From: an uncultured Bacteroidales bacterium | GTDB lineage: Bacteria; Bacteroidota; Bacteroidia; Bacteroidales; F082 | NCBI GenBank assembly: GCA_900318265.1 | Contig: ONKA01000007.1 | Coordinates: forward strand, 1-64,000 | Direction: 5' to 3' | Length of the DNA: 64,000 nucleotides | In this document: piece after piece, positions 8,251 through 16,578 of the stretch | Position numbering within the stretch: position 1 is the stretch's first letter | Layout of the letters: each line of letters opens with the position of its first letter | The notes under the pieces: model-generated | What the model was told of the DNA's origin: nothing | Database searches by the model: none | What the model saw: only the letters and a program-made list of their open reading frames with translations | Made by a program: the position numbers and the translations under genes

Positions 8251-9204
8251 TTATTCTTTCACCCACTTCCCCTTCTCCACCAAGGTCCCTGAGACAGCGG
8301 TCCCTGAGCCCGTCGAAGGGCCGCCCACATACACCTTCCAAACATAAACGCCTTCAGCCCAATCCCCAGCATCAATCGCCGTCACATGCTCCGTTAGGGC
8401 TTGGCTGTGGACAAGCCTGCCGTTCATGTCATACACTTCCACGCGGGCATTCTGCAAGGCCGTGCGGATGTTAAGCGTGTTGCCGCCTGGGGTGGGATAG
8501 ACACTTGAGGTATTCTGTAATAATGATTCTTCCACGCCCCATGGGTCGTCGGTGATATATGCCCAAATCATGAACTGAAGTCGTTCCCACGGCCCATAAC
8601 TGGCGACATCAGCCCATTTGTTTTCCTCCATTTGTACCCAACGGGCATTGGGGTCGGGGTTGTCGTCGTAACAAACTGCAGCCGAAAAGGTCTCTGTCAT
8701 GTCGGTCTCGGAAAAGACAATCCAAAGATGCTTCGTGACATCAAGTTCAACGGGGTTGTCCAAGACAATATCGGTAAAGCCTTCATTGCCTGTCGGAGCA
8801 AAGACCTGCTCGTCAAGCAAGGTAAGAGGCATAAATTCGTTGCCATAGTAAACTCCCAAAATCAAGTTTCCCATGATATAATAGTTTTCATATATGGCCA
8901 CTCGGGTCAGGGTGAACCCGTCGTAGGATTGCAGGACAGAAGGTGGAAACGACACCGCCCATGAGAAAGGAATCTCTTGGGGACTATATGCAAGGTTGCT
9001 ACCATACACTTCGCTGCCATAATGGAGCCAAGCATCTTGTACAGAAACGACAGTGGGCTGTTTGAAAGGAATGGCATTTGGAGCCTTTTGACACGCAAAC
9101 AGACCAGTTGGCCTATCCGTGTTGCATTGTTCCTGGCCTTGCATCGTCACCCCTCCTGCCATCAGCAGGAGCGCAAGCAAGGTGTAAAATCTCATTGTTT
9201 TCAT
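8251..9204 (-). CDS. T9SS sorting domain protein
   Basis: 317 aa. The signal peptide MKTMRFYTLLALLLMAGGV ends MQGQ and closely matches its neighbours. The middle has a jelly-roll-like pattern (PPSVLQSYDGFTLTRVAIYE, LWIVFSETDMT) typical of secreted proteins. The sorting domain starts VYPTPGGNTLNIRTALQNA and ends EKGKWVKE; it is nearly the same as that of 9209-10762. Between the last strands, residues about 295-308 (PSTGSGTAVSG region) are encoded by a 39-nt repeat insertion (8284-8322). Downstream of 9209-10762 with only 4 nt between. Confidence 0.85.
   Translation of the reverse strand: MKTMRFYTLLALLLMAGGVTMQGQEQCNTDRPTGLFACQKAPNAIPFKQPTVVSVQDAWLHYGSEVYGSNLAYSPQEIPFSWAVSFPPSVLQSYDGFTLTRVAIYENYYIMGNLILGVYYGNEFMPLTLLDEQVFAPTGNEGFTDIVLDNPVELDVTKHLWIVFSETDMTETFSAAVCYDDNPDPNARWVQMEENKWADVASYGPWERLQFMIWAYITDDPWGVEESLLQNTSSVYPTPGGNTLNIRTALQNARVEVYDMNGRLVHSQALTEHVTAIDAGDWAEGVYVWKVYVGGPSTGSGTAVSGTLVEKGKWVKE
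8284..8322. repeat. 24-nt stem-loop repeat plus 15-nt partial copy, in frame
   Basis: On the plus strand GGTCCCTGAG-ACAGC precedes a full 24-mer GGTCCCTGAGCC-CGTCGAAGGGCC. The 39 nt keep the reading frame; the minus-strand gene reads GPSTGSGT then AVSGT. The outer bases pair (CCCT/AGGG). Confidence 0.85.
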
Positions 9205-9208
9205 TGTA

Positions 9209-10762
9209 TCATTGTTTTATCCATTTTCCTGTTTTCGCGAGGGTCGTTGAGCCTGTCGAAACGCCCGTTGTATAAACCTTCCAAACATAAACACCCTCAG
9301 CCCAATCCTCAGCATCAATCGCCGTCACATTCTCCGTGAGGGCTTGACTATGGATGAGCCTGCCGTTCATGTCGTACACTTCCACGCGGGCGTTTGGCAT
9401 TGTAGTGCGAATATTGAGCGTGCTACCACCTGGGTTGGGATAAGCTGTGGCAACGGCCAGTCCATGCAAATGGGCTTCCTCGACACTCACGAAATCCTCT
9501 GGCGTGATTTTGTAGATGCAATAGTCGCGATAGCCCGTGACGGTATTCCTACGAGTTGCGTAAACGAGGCAACCTCCATCGGGACAAAAATCGATAGTAT
9601 GGGGGATAACATGATAACCCGTGGGCTTGAAATAAATCTCATGCTGTTTGTTCAGGAATTCATCCGTTTGGGCCACATACAAATTATCATTGATATTGCT
9701 GCCTGCAACGCTGACGTCCATCCAACCCATCATATACACGGTGCCTTCGGGACTGAAAGCCATGCCATAACCTTCGTCGTTCATCCTAGGGTTGATGATG
9801 CCCCAATCCCAATTCAACACGGCAAACTCCTCGTCGAAGACCCTCATGAAGACATCCAAATCGCTTCTTGACTTGTTTTCCGCCTTTGCTTCATCTTTGC
9901 TCAAAGGGCCTTCACATCCAATTGAATAAGTCAACCCGTTGTAAGGATTAAGCCGAACAAAGTGAGGACACTCGAAATTTCCTATCCAACCGCTGATGTA
10001 AGGATGAGACTCGTAGACCTTCCCCGCGTCTTCCACGACGGCGACCGTGTTGAACTCGTCATCAAGGGTATGGCAATCAAATGCATACTGCACGGGGTTC
10101 CGCAAAATTATGCGGCATCCCAAAGAATCGGGAGCGGAAAAGAATTGGTTCGAGAGGGAAAAGGGTATGGAATCAAAAATGCGCTCGCTCACCTGGTTGC
10201 CTTGGCTGTCAAACTTGAACAAATGCATGGCTTCCGTTTCATTGAGGTGCCAAGCGCTGTCAACAGGATAGGAAATCAACAAGCTGCCGTCCTTTGAGAA
10301 CACGGAATGAATCATTTCGGAGTAAAGAAAAGTATTGTCAGGATGGTTGAAGTCGAGGCCTTCCCATTGACAAGGATAATAGGTCCACGACAAGTCCTCG
10401 GGATCCAATTCAATCACACAAAGCTTGGGCAACGTGTCGTTATCATCCGTACGGAACGACGCATAGCGGAACTTACCGTCATAAAACCCGCCGTGTCTCC
10501 ACTGGCTCATCCTATGGCTCGGGATAGGGGCTTCGTTGAGTACAACACCTTCGTAATTCATTCTCAACACCTTACATTTTTCCTCTTGGTTACCACCGAA
10601 AGCTAAAAAAGTCTTTTCGTTATAGTTCCTTATGGTATTGAGCCAAACGGAATCCGATTCGTATATCGTCGTGAGGTCACTGGGAATCTCCTGCGCCTGC
10701 ATCGTCACCCCTCCCACCATCAGCAGGAGCGCAAGCAGGGTGTAAAGCTTTACTTTTTTCAT
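9209..10762 (-). CDS. T9SS sorting domain protein
   Basis: 517 aa. Signal peptide MKKVKLYTLLALLLMVGGV ends MQAQ. The large middle region resembles extracellular propeller-like proteins (SWTYYPCQWEGLDF, NWDWGIINPRMNDEGYGMAF) without a named family. The sorting domain runs from YPNPGGSTLNIRT to the end (TGKWIKQ) and matches that of 8251-9204. Residues about 500-507 (GVSTGSTT) come from a 24-nt repeat at 9242-9265. First gene after the promoter at 10791-10798. Confidence 0.85.
   Translation of the reverse strand: MKKVKLYTLLALLLMVGGVTMQAQEIPSDLTTIYESDSVWLNTIRNYNEKTFLAFGGNQEEKCKVLRMNYEGVVLNEAPIPSHRMSQWRHGGFYDGKFRYASFRTDDNDTLPKLCVIELDPEDLSWTYYPCQWEGLDFNHPDNTFLYSEMIHSVFSKDGSLLISYPVDSAWHLNETEAMHLFKFDSQGNQVSERIFDSIPFSLSNQFFSAPDSLGCRIILRNPVQYAFDCHTLDDEFNTVAVVEDAGKVYESHPYISGWIGNFECPHFVRLNPYNGLTYSIGCEGPLSKDEAKAENKSRSDLDVFMRVFDEEFAVLNWDWGIINPRMNDEGYGMAFSPEGTVYMMGWMDVSVAGSNINDNLYVAQTDEFLNKQHEIYFKPTGYHVIPHTIDFCPDGGCLVYATRRNTVTGYRDYCIYKITPEDFVSVEEAHLHGLAVATAYPNPGGSTLNIRTTMPNARVEVYDMNGRLIHSQALTENVTAIDAEDWAEGVYVWKVYTTGVSTGSTTLAKTGKWIKQ
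9242..9265. repeat. 24-nt stem-loop repeat, in frame in a T9SS sorting domain
   Basis: GGTCGTTGAGCC-TGTCGAAACGCC on the plus strand; the gene reads G-V-S-T-G-S-T-T. Compared with the copy at 8284-8322 the stem changes from CCCT/AGGG to CGTT/AACG, so pairing is kept. Confidence 0.85.
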
Positions 10763-10790
10763 TGCAAATACTTTTTGAATTTGGTTTACG

Positions 10791-10798
10791 CAAAATTA
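10791..10798 (-). promoter_or_regulatory. -7 box (TAATTTTG) upstream of 9209-10762
   Basis: A TAnnTTTG match on the minus strand, about 29 nt upstream of ATG 10762. Likely drives 9209-10762 and 8251-9204 together. Confidence 0.55.
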
Positions 10799-10915
10799 AA
10801 TGAAAAACCAGCCATCACCCTTAACGAGGCATGGGAATACACAAAATACACTTTTGTTGGAATTACAATAAATTGATATTCAACAAAATAGAAAAAACAA
10901 AAATACACATTTTTC

Positions 10916-12568
10916 CTACCCACCAAAGGTGGAAAACGCATCGGAATCCAACTTTTTCCTGAGGTTGGAACGGTATTTACGGACGGTGTTTTCGCTTAGG
11001 CCTAGCAAGTCGGCCTCTTCCTTCGAGCGGAAACGGAGGAGATTGAGCAGGGCAAGTTGGCGTTCCGTCTCGCTCAGGTCGGGATGGTCTTTTTTCAGGT
11101 TCTCCACGGCTTGCGGATAGGCGGAATCGAATGCGTCGAGAATACGTTTCAGTTTGTCGTCTTGGTCAGATTGGTAAATGGCCAATGCTCGTTGCTGTAA
11201 CAATTGCATGGAATGCTGTGCAGCATGATCCAACTCCAATTGCAGTTTCTGCTGAGCCTCGCGCGACCTCAGGACTTCCAACTCCTTGGCTTTCCGATAG
11301 CGAAGCACCAAGACGATCACCGCAAGCAGGACAGCCAGCAACAAAGCTATCCATAGGTAAAGCCTATACCGCCTAATTTGCTGTTCGGCTTGCACTTTGT
11401 TGACTTCCATTTGCTTCTCGTATTCACCTTTCACCTCAGCGACAGATTGTTTGTTTTCAATCTCTTCTTGTTGTGCCACAATCAGTTTTTCCGCAAAAAA
11501 ACTGGCTTTTTCATTGTCGTCCAATGCCCTGTAGGAGTAGAACAGCCATTTGTACAGCAAACCACCCTGTTCGTGGCGGTCGGGCATTTCATAGGCTTGT
11601 GTTCCATAATAAATACACGAATCGTATTGATGGAGTTCGTAATAGGCTTCGGCCAAGTTTTCAACCAACCCCTTTTTGTAAATGCTTTCGATGGTATCGC
11701 CCAAAAGCGCCAATCCCTTGCGACTTTCCGCTATCATTCGACGCAATAGGCCTTCGCGTTCTTCTTCGTTTGAAAAAGCTTGTTTCTCAACCCGTTGCAT
11801 ACAATAAATGGAAAGACAACTATAATAAAAGACACAGTCGTTGATGCTACCATAGATTTGGGCATCGTGCAAACCGTTTTGGAAACACACAAGGCAGCTG
11901 TCGTATTCCTCCAAAGCAAGATAAGACATGCCTAAAGGAAACGTGCACACCATATATTCCTTATGATTCTGAGTTTCAGCATAATAGTTTTGCGCCGCTT
12001 TCAAATGCTCAATGGATTCCTTGTGATAGCCGGTGCTCCCGTATGACATGCCCAGTTTCTGATGGATGGCATATTTAACCTTGTCGATTTTCTCTTGTTC
12101 ACCAATCGGCGGCTCCGAGTAGCGCAACAAACGCTCATCAACATGCTGGCAGAGTTCTATGCTTTGCATGGCTTTTTGCCTATAGTCGAGAACGGTTTGT
12201 CGGGTTCCACCTTTAAATAGGTTCAGTCTGGCAAGCGACAGCAAAGTCATGGTCTCATAATACTTGTCACGACTTCCAACAAAGTAATTCTCAGCCACTT
12301 GCAATAAAGAATCGACTTCCGAGTCATATTGATTCTTCAATTCTTTCACCCACATCCGCACCAAGCAATAATGCGCCCGTTCCTTCTCTGATAGCACCGA
12401 AAGGTTCAACGTGTCAAGGATTTGCATAGCGCTGTCGGGATGGTTTGGATAGAAGCATTCCACGCGATAAAGCATGTCTTCCTCAGGCGGTGGAGGCGTT
12501 ACGTGCTTGGAGCAGGCGGACATCAACACGACAAAAAGCAAAAGTCCTATGAAAAACAAGCGTTTCAT
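10916..12568 (-). CDS. Membrane-tethered TPR protein with C-terminal LuxR-like HTH
   Basis: 550 aa from ATG 12568 (MKRLFFIGLLLFVVLMSAC, lipoprotein-type signal). An in-frame ATG at 12619 would add 17 residues before the signal and is unlikely. TPR-like repeats (for example KLGMSYGSTGYHKESIEHLKAA) reach about residue 370; a transmembrane helix is at about 401-422, then a coiled coil and a LuxR-type HTH (ETERQLALLNLLRF, ADLLGLSENTVRKYRSNLRK). A paralogue of 234-2039 and 52477-53823. It stands directly upstream of the T9SS genes on the same strand, consistent with being their local regulator; this is inferred. Confidence 0.85.
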   Translation of the reverse strand: MKRLFFIGLLLFVVLMSACSKHVTPPPPEEDMLYRVECFYPNHPDSAMQILDTLNLSVLSEKERAHYCLVRMWVKELKNQYDSEVDSLLQVAENYFVGSRDKYYETMTLLSLARLNLFKGGTRQTVLDYRQKAMQSIELCQHVDERLLRYSEPPIGEQEKIDKVKYAIHQKLGMSYGSTGYHKESIEHLKAAQNYYAETQNHKEYMVCTFPLGMSYLALEEYDSCLVCFQNGLHDAQIYGSINDCVFYYSCLSIYCMQRVEKQAFSNEEEREGLLRRMIAESRKGLALLGDTIESIYKKGLVENLAEAYYELHQYDSCIYYGTQAYEMPDRHEQGGLLYKWLFYSYRALDDNEKASFFAEKLIVAQQEEIENKQSVAEVKGEYEKQMEVNKVQAEQQIRRYRLYLWIALLLAVLLAVIVLVLRYRKAKELEVLRSREAQQKLQLELDHAAQHSMQLLQQRALAIYQSDQDDKLKRILDAFDSAYPQAVENLKKDHPDLSETERQLALLNLLRFRSKEEADLLGLSENTVRKYRSNLRKKLDSDAFSTFGG

Positions 12569-12621
12569 GGTCGCAAAGCATAAAAACCAAAGGCCGTGTA
12601 GCTTATCCGTGTTTTCCATGA

Positions 12622-13920
12622 TTACCCCACCACCACGAGGTAATAGTTCTTCTTGCCCTTCTGCATAAGGATGTACTTGCCGTCGATGAGGTCGTCGGTG
12701 GTCATGACCTTGTCCAGAGTGACCTTTTCCTTGTTGACGCTCACGCCGTTGGCTTGGGTCATCTTGCGGGCCTCGCCCTTTGAGGGGAAGATCTGCGTGT
12801 TGACGGCCATGAAGTCGACAATCGGGATGCCGGCTTCGAGGTCGGTGCGGGCGATGTGCTCCTGCGGCACGCCGTCGAAGATGTCCAAGAAGGTGGCTTC
12901 GTCGAGCTTCTCCAAGCCTTCCTTGGTCGACTTGCCAAAGAGGATGTTGGAGGCCTCGATGGCGGCATCCAAGGCTTCCTGCGAGTGCACCAACACGGTG
13001 ACTTCCTGAGCCAAACGCTTTTGCAGCACGCGCATGCCTGGGTCTTTCTTGTGCTCTTCAATCAGGGCGTCGATGGTTTCTTTGTCCAGCGAGGTGAAGA
13101 TCTTGATGTATTTCTCGGCGTCCTCGTCGCTGACGTTGAGCCAGAACTGGTAGAACTTGTATGGCGTGGTGCGCTTCGGGTCGAGCCAGATGTTGCCGCT
13201 CTCGGTCTTGCCGAACTTCTTGCCGTCGGCCTTGGTGATGAGCGGGCAAGTCAGGGCAAAGGCTTCGTTTTCGAAGCCCAAGGTGCGGCGAATCAGCTCC
13301 GTGCCCGTGGTGATGTTGCCCCATTGGTCGTTACCGCCCAACTGCAGCTTGCAGTTCTTGTGCTGGTAGAGCCAGAGGAAGTCGTAGCCTTGCAGAAGCT
13401 GGTAGGTGAACTCGGTGAAGCTGAGACCGTCGCGGGCGGTACCGTTGAGGCGTTGCTGCACGCTGTCCTTGGCCATCATGTAGTTCACGGTGATGTGCTT
13501 GCCCACCTCTCGAGCGAAGTCGAGGAATGTGAAGTCCTTCATCCAGTCGTAGTTGTTCACCATCTCGGCGGCATTCGGTTCTTTCGACTCGAAGTCCAAG
13601 AACTTTGCTACCTGGGCCTTGATGCACTCTTGATTGTGACGCAAGGTCTCTTCGTTGAGCAGGTTACGCTCTTGGCTCTTGCCCGAGGGGTCGCCAATCA
13701 TGCCCGTGGCACCACCCACCAGGATGATGGGCTTGTGGCCGCAGTGTTGCAGATGGCGCAGCATCATGATGCCGCAAAGGTGTCCGATATGTAAGGAGTC
13801 GGCAGTCGGGTCGGTGCCGAGGTATGCCGTTACCATTTCTTTCTGGAGGAGTTCTTCCGTGCCTGGCATGATCTGTGCCAGCATTCCGCGCCAGCGGAGT
13901 TCTTCAACAAAATTCTTCAT
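12622..13920 (-). CDS. tyrS: Tyrosyl-tRNA synthetase
   Basis: 432 aa, the usual bacterial length. It charges tRNA-Tyr with tyrosine in the cytoplasm. Class I signatures are visible: HIGH in [14 protein letters not shown] near residue 45, and a KMSKS equivalent in [13 protein letters not shown] near 233. The tyrosine pocket region ([22 protein letters not shown]) and a C-terminal S4 RNA-binding domain ([15 protein letters not shown]) are present. The leader (13921-13955) contains a diverged 24-nt stem-loop repeat. Confidence 0.97.
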   Translation of the reverse strand: MKNFVEELRWRGMLAQIMPGTEELLQKEMVTAYLGTDPTADSLHIGHLCGIMMLRHLQHCGHKPIILVGGATGMIGDPSGKSQERNLLNEETLRHNQECIKAQVAKFLDFESKEPNAAEMVNNYDWMKDFTFLDFAREVGKHITVNYMMAKDSVQQRLNGTARDGLSFTEFTYQLLQGYDFLWLYQHKNCKLQLGGNDQWGNITTGTELIRRTLGFENEAFALTCPLITKADGKKFGKTESGNIWLDPKRTTPYKFYQFWLNVSDEDAEKYIKIFTSLDKETIDALIEEHKKDPGMRVLQKRLAQEVTVLVHSQEALDAAIEASNILFGKSTKEGLEKLDEATFLDIFDGVPQEHIARTDLEAGIPIVDFMAVNTQIFPSKGEARKMTQANGVSVNKEKVTLDKVMTTDDLIDGKYILMQKGKKNYYLVVVG

Positions 13921-13930
13921 CGTTAGTTAA

Positions 13931-13953
13931 GGTTATTGCGCTTGTCGTAATAA
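13931..13953. repeat. Diverged 24-nt stem-loop repeat in the tyrS leader
   Basis: GGTTATTGCGC-TTGTCGTAATAA resembles the copies in the aspS leader (24033-24056) and the DUF1846 leader (18001-18024), with the TTATT/AATAA stem intact and two changes inside. Its relation to the coding copies is weaker than for the other leader copies. Confidence 0.5.
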
Positions 13954-13961
13954 TTTGGGCG

Positions 13962-13969
13962 CAAAAATA
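13962..13969 (-). promoter_or_regulatory. -7 box (TATTTTTG) for tyrS
   Basis: A TAnnTTTG match on the minus strand, giving a leader of about 35 nt before ATG 13920. Confidence 0.6.
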
Positions 13970-14084
13970 CAAAGATTTTGGGCTTTTCAGAAGATTAAAG
14001 GCTTATTTGCTGAGTTTTTTCACCAAAAAGAGGACTTATTCACGGAAAATAATTGGGGTTTTCCATTAAATTCAAAATTTGCAC

Positions 14085-14092
14085 TATTTTTG
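14085..14092 (+). promoter_or_regulatory. -7 box (TATTTTTG) for 14165-14812
   Basis: A TAnnTTTG match 72 nt upstream of ATG 14165. It shows that a longer in-frame reading starting at 13955 is not the real start. Confidence 0.6.
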
Positions 14093-14164
14093 CACTTATA
14101 TACTTATGATGTCTCCCTTGCAAAGGAAACAACACACATTTATAAATCTTTAAAACTCAACAAA

Positions 14165-14812
14165 ATGAAAACAAACAAGCTTCTATTGACCGCTGCAACC
14201 ATGGTTTTGATGTTATTCGTCACCAATGTCGCAAATGCCCAGGATCCTTTCAAGGACTTGAAAAAGAACCCTGCCGTCGCCACTTTCAGGGTGCCCGACA
14301 TCGTTGATTTCGTCACTGTTTATCTGAGTAACCCCGACGACGAGCTGAGAGGCAGCATCGCCCCCGAATGGCAAAAATATCTGAAGAACGAGAAACTCAG
14401 CAAAGGCGTCACCTTCACCGTGGACAAGAACAACGGTTATGTGCGCTACGACCGGGTCGATAAGAAATCGAACGAAAAGTCATACGTGGAGTACTGCTAT
14501 TGGAACTGCGCCGACGGCCTCCACAAACTGTTTGCCGAAAACGTTGGCATCACCATAAACGACAAGCCCGTTTTCACCGAGTTCTCTGGCCTTTACATCT
14601 ATGTCTACGACAATGCCACCCAGAAGCTCTATATGATTGACCAGGATTTGCTCGGCTTGGGTGAAGAGACCCATGGAATGGTCACCTTCAGCCTGCCTCG
14701 CACGGGCAAGGACATCGAAGTGACCTACGCTAACGGTTCGAAGAAAAAACTCACATGGAACGGCAAAGGCTTCTCCTTTAACGGTAAAGGCTTCACACCA
14801 AAAAGCAAGTAA
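14165..14812 (+). CDS. Secreted hypothetical protein
   Basis: 215 aa from ATG 14165 (MKTNKLLLTAATMVLMLFVT, signal peptide ending NVANAQ). The mature protein is hydrophilic, with tyrosine- and aspartate-rich strands (YVEYCYWNCADGLHKLF, LYIYVYDNATQKLYMID) and a repeated NGKGFSFNGKGF at the C terminus. No known domain is recognised and there is no sorting domain, so it is probably periplasmic. Confidence 0.75.
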   Translation: MKTNKLLLTAATMVLMLFVTNVANAQDPFKDLKKNPAVATFRVPDIVDFVTVYLSNPDDELRGSIAPEWQKYLKNEKLSKGVTFTVDKNNGYVRYDRVDKKSNEKSYVEYCYWNCADGLHKLFAENVGITINDKPVFTEFSGLYIYVYDNATQKLYMIDQDLLGLGEETHGMVTFSLPRTGKDIEVTYANGSKKKLTWNGKGFSFNGKGFTPKSK

Positions 14813-14834
14813 AGTTACCTGACCTCATCCGAAC

Positions 14835-14873
14835 GATTTCCGAGCATCATTCGTCGGAAGATACTCGGAAATC
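14835..14873 (+). terminator. Hairpin between two secreted-protein genes (terminator or processing site)
   Basis: A perfect 10-bp inverted repeat (GATTTCCGAG ... CTCGGAAATC) with a 19-nt loop lies 22 nt after the stop at 14812. No long T-run follows, so intrinsic termination is uncertain. Confidence 0.4.
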
Positions 14874-14906
14874 TTAGCATGTTTAACACCAAGAACAATT
14901 ATTAAT

Positions 14907-15452
14907 ATGAAGAAGAATAGCTTTTTTGCAAAACATGGACGGGCGCTTCTCATCGTATGCGTCGCTGTTTGTTTTGCTTCAACTGGAGTCCTGACCTCTT
15001 GTGGTCCTTCAAACGACTCGTTCGGCAAAGACCATCCCATACCCCAAGGTATGGCCTACGAAATCCCCATGGAGGAAAACGCACCTGCATCTGCCATTGA
15101 CACCCTGTCGGATGACAGCTACCTGCAACTCTGGAATGGCGTTCAAGGCGGAGTCTACAATTACAGCCTGTATTATCCCGCATTGACCGACGGCGAAGTA
15201 TACCTGCGTTGCTTCGAGGCCACGGAAAACATCGAATTGTCGGCCTCACGCCTGCGTGGAGCTTCAACAGTGGAAGTCAAGAACCACACTGCCTTCGGTT
15301 TGGTTGCCGACAAGCAACAATTCTCCATCTACGAAGGTGACTGGGATGACTATTATGCCGCCCGCATCGAGGTGTGGCACAAGGATGCCCGCACTGGGAT
15401 AGAGACCAAGCTGTTGGAAAAGGTCTATCGCGTTGAGGGTTGGATGCGATAA
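14907..15452 (+). CDS. Hypothetical lipoprotein
   Basis: 181 aa. An unusually basic N terminus (MKKNSFFAKHGR) is followed by a hydrophobic stretch and the lipobox LTSC at about residues 29-32. The mature region is short and beta-rich (GVYNYSLYYPALTDGEVYLR). The family is not recognised. Its last 28 nt overlap the end of the convergent hydrolase gene (15425-16432). Confidence 0.7.
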   Translation: MKKNSFFAKHGRALLIVCVAVCFASTGVLTSCGPSNDSFGKDHPIPQGMAYEIPMEENAPASAIDTLSDDSYLQLWNGVQGGVYNYSLYYPALTDGEVYLRCFEATENIELSASRLRGASTVEVKNHTAFGLVADKQQFSIYEGDWDDYYAARIEVWHKDARTGIETKLLEKVYRVEGWMR

Positions 15453-16432
15453 AAAGCATCTAACCTGCATCTCATATTCTCCACTACGTTGCCTCCAAAC
15501 AACCAGGAGTCAGCGAAGTGGAGATTTCCTTTTGGAAACATCTTCTCGTAAGCCGGGATGAAGACCATCTCTGGATCGAGGTCGGGACAGACCGTGTTGT
15601 GCTTGTATAGATAAGTCCTCGTCGGACAAGGCACGATGAGAACGCTGTCGCGGGTCTCGTTGTATTTGGCCATGCCCAAGTGGAACTCGGCTGGAACGGT
15701 GTCCGGCTCCATCGTCCAAGTCGTAGGGTTGACACCAACCACATCGCCGCGCGAAACCATGCCGATGGCCGTTGTATCGGTCACGGAATTGAAGACGACA
15801 AGACCTTGCATCGTACTATCAGTGGCGGGTTGCAAAGCCTTGGGATAGGCAGCCAATTCTTCTGCACTAACGTGATATCCAATGCAATAGGCAGCCACCA
15901 TCAGTTTTCTTTGTTCTTCGGTCATGCCATTTTTCAATAACTCGATGAGCATCTGCGAGCCTTGGCTGTGCCCCATCAGGAAGAAAGGACGGCCGTGGTT
16001 GTAATGCGTCATATAATATTGGAAGGCATCTGTGACATCCTTCGCCGCAATTTGTGCCAACGAGTCCAACACCGGTGAAGGCTGGCTATACGCCTCGAAA
16101 ATCATTTGTCGATAATAGGGCGCATAAAAGTTGTAATCGCCATAAAGCATCTTGTTAAACCGTTGGTTGCCGTTGGCCTCCTCCCTTACTTCGGGCACGG
16201 TGATGTCTGCAAACCACGAGGAGTCGTTATCGACAAAAGAGATGGTCGATACAGTAGGATAGACATAAAACACATCGGCAGTCTTGGTCGTGTCGCCACA
16301 ACTGTACCAATAAGCGGTGTCGGAATAGTCAATGGAAACAATGGCGGCTTCTGTCGTTTTTTTCTCCGAACAAGACACGAAGAATGAGGCCAAAATGGCC
16401 AAACTTAGGGCGAATAAACGAAGGTTTTTCAT
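15425..16432 (-). CDS. DUF3089 alpha/beta-hydrolase-like lipoprotein
   Basis: 335 aa from ATG 16432 (MKNLRLFALSLAILASFFVSC, lipobox). An in-frame ATG at 16507 lies upstream of the promoter box and is rejected. The fold signatures fit DUF3089: DVFYVYPTVS near the mature start, FLMGHSQGSQMLIELL carrying the G-H-S-Q-G nucleophile elbow, and a C-terminal HFADSWLFGGNVVENMRCR. It probably hydrolyses an ester or amide in the envelope; the substrate is unknown. Its 3' end overlaps the convergent lipoprotein gene by 28 nt. Confidence 0.85.
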   Translation of the reverse strand: MKNLRLFALSLAILASFFVSCSEKKTTEAAIVSIDYSDTAYWYSCGDTTKTADVFYVYPTVSTISFVDNDSSWFADITVPEVREEANGNQRFNKMLYGDYNFYAPYYRQMIFEAYSQPSPVLDSLAQIAAKDVTDAFQYYMTHYNHGRPFFLMGHSQGSQMLIELLKNGMTEEQRKLMVAAYCIGYHVSAEELAAYPKALQPATDSTMQGLVVFNSVTDTTAIGMVSRGDVVGVNPTTWTMEPDTVPAEFHLGMAKYNETRDSVLIVPCPTRTYLYKHNTVCPDLDPEMVFIPAYEKMFPKGNLHFADSWLFGGNVVENMRCRLDAFYRIQPSTR

Positions 16433-16455
16433 ATCGTAAACCATTTTTCGGGCGA

Positions 16456-16463
16456 CAAAGGTA
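16456..16463 (-). promoter_or_regulatory. -7 box (TACCTTTG) for the DUF3089 gene
   Basis: A TAnnTTTG match on the minus strand, 23 nt upstream of ATG 16432, in the divergent region shared with glyA. Confidence 0.6.
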
Positions 16464-16578
16464 GTAAAAGTTAGATTTTTTGTCGAAGACTCAATTAATT
16501 TTCGCAACTTTGCAGCGGAATTAGCCTCTGGCAGTCCAGTGTCAAAAGAACAACAATCAAATCAACAATAATCAACAA

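Noticed and set aside
13955-14164. N-terminal extension of the secreted protein at 14165
   Set aside because: It contains the TATTTTTG promoter and has no signal-peptide logic; the ATG at 14165 begins a clean signal peptide.
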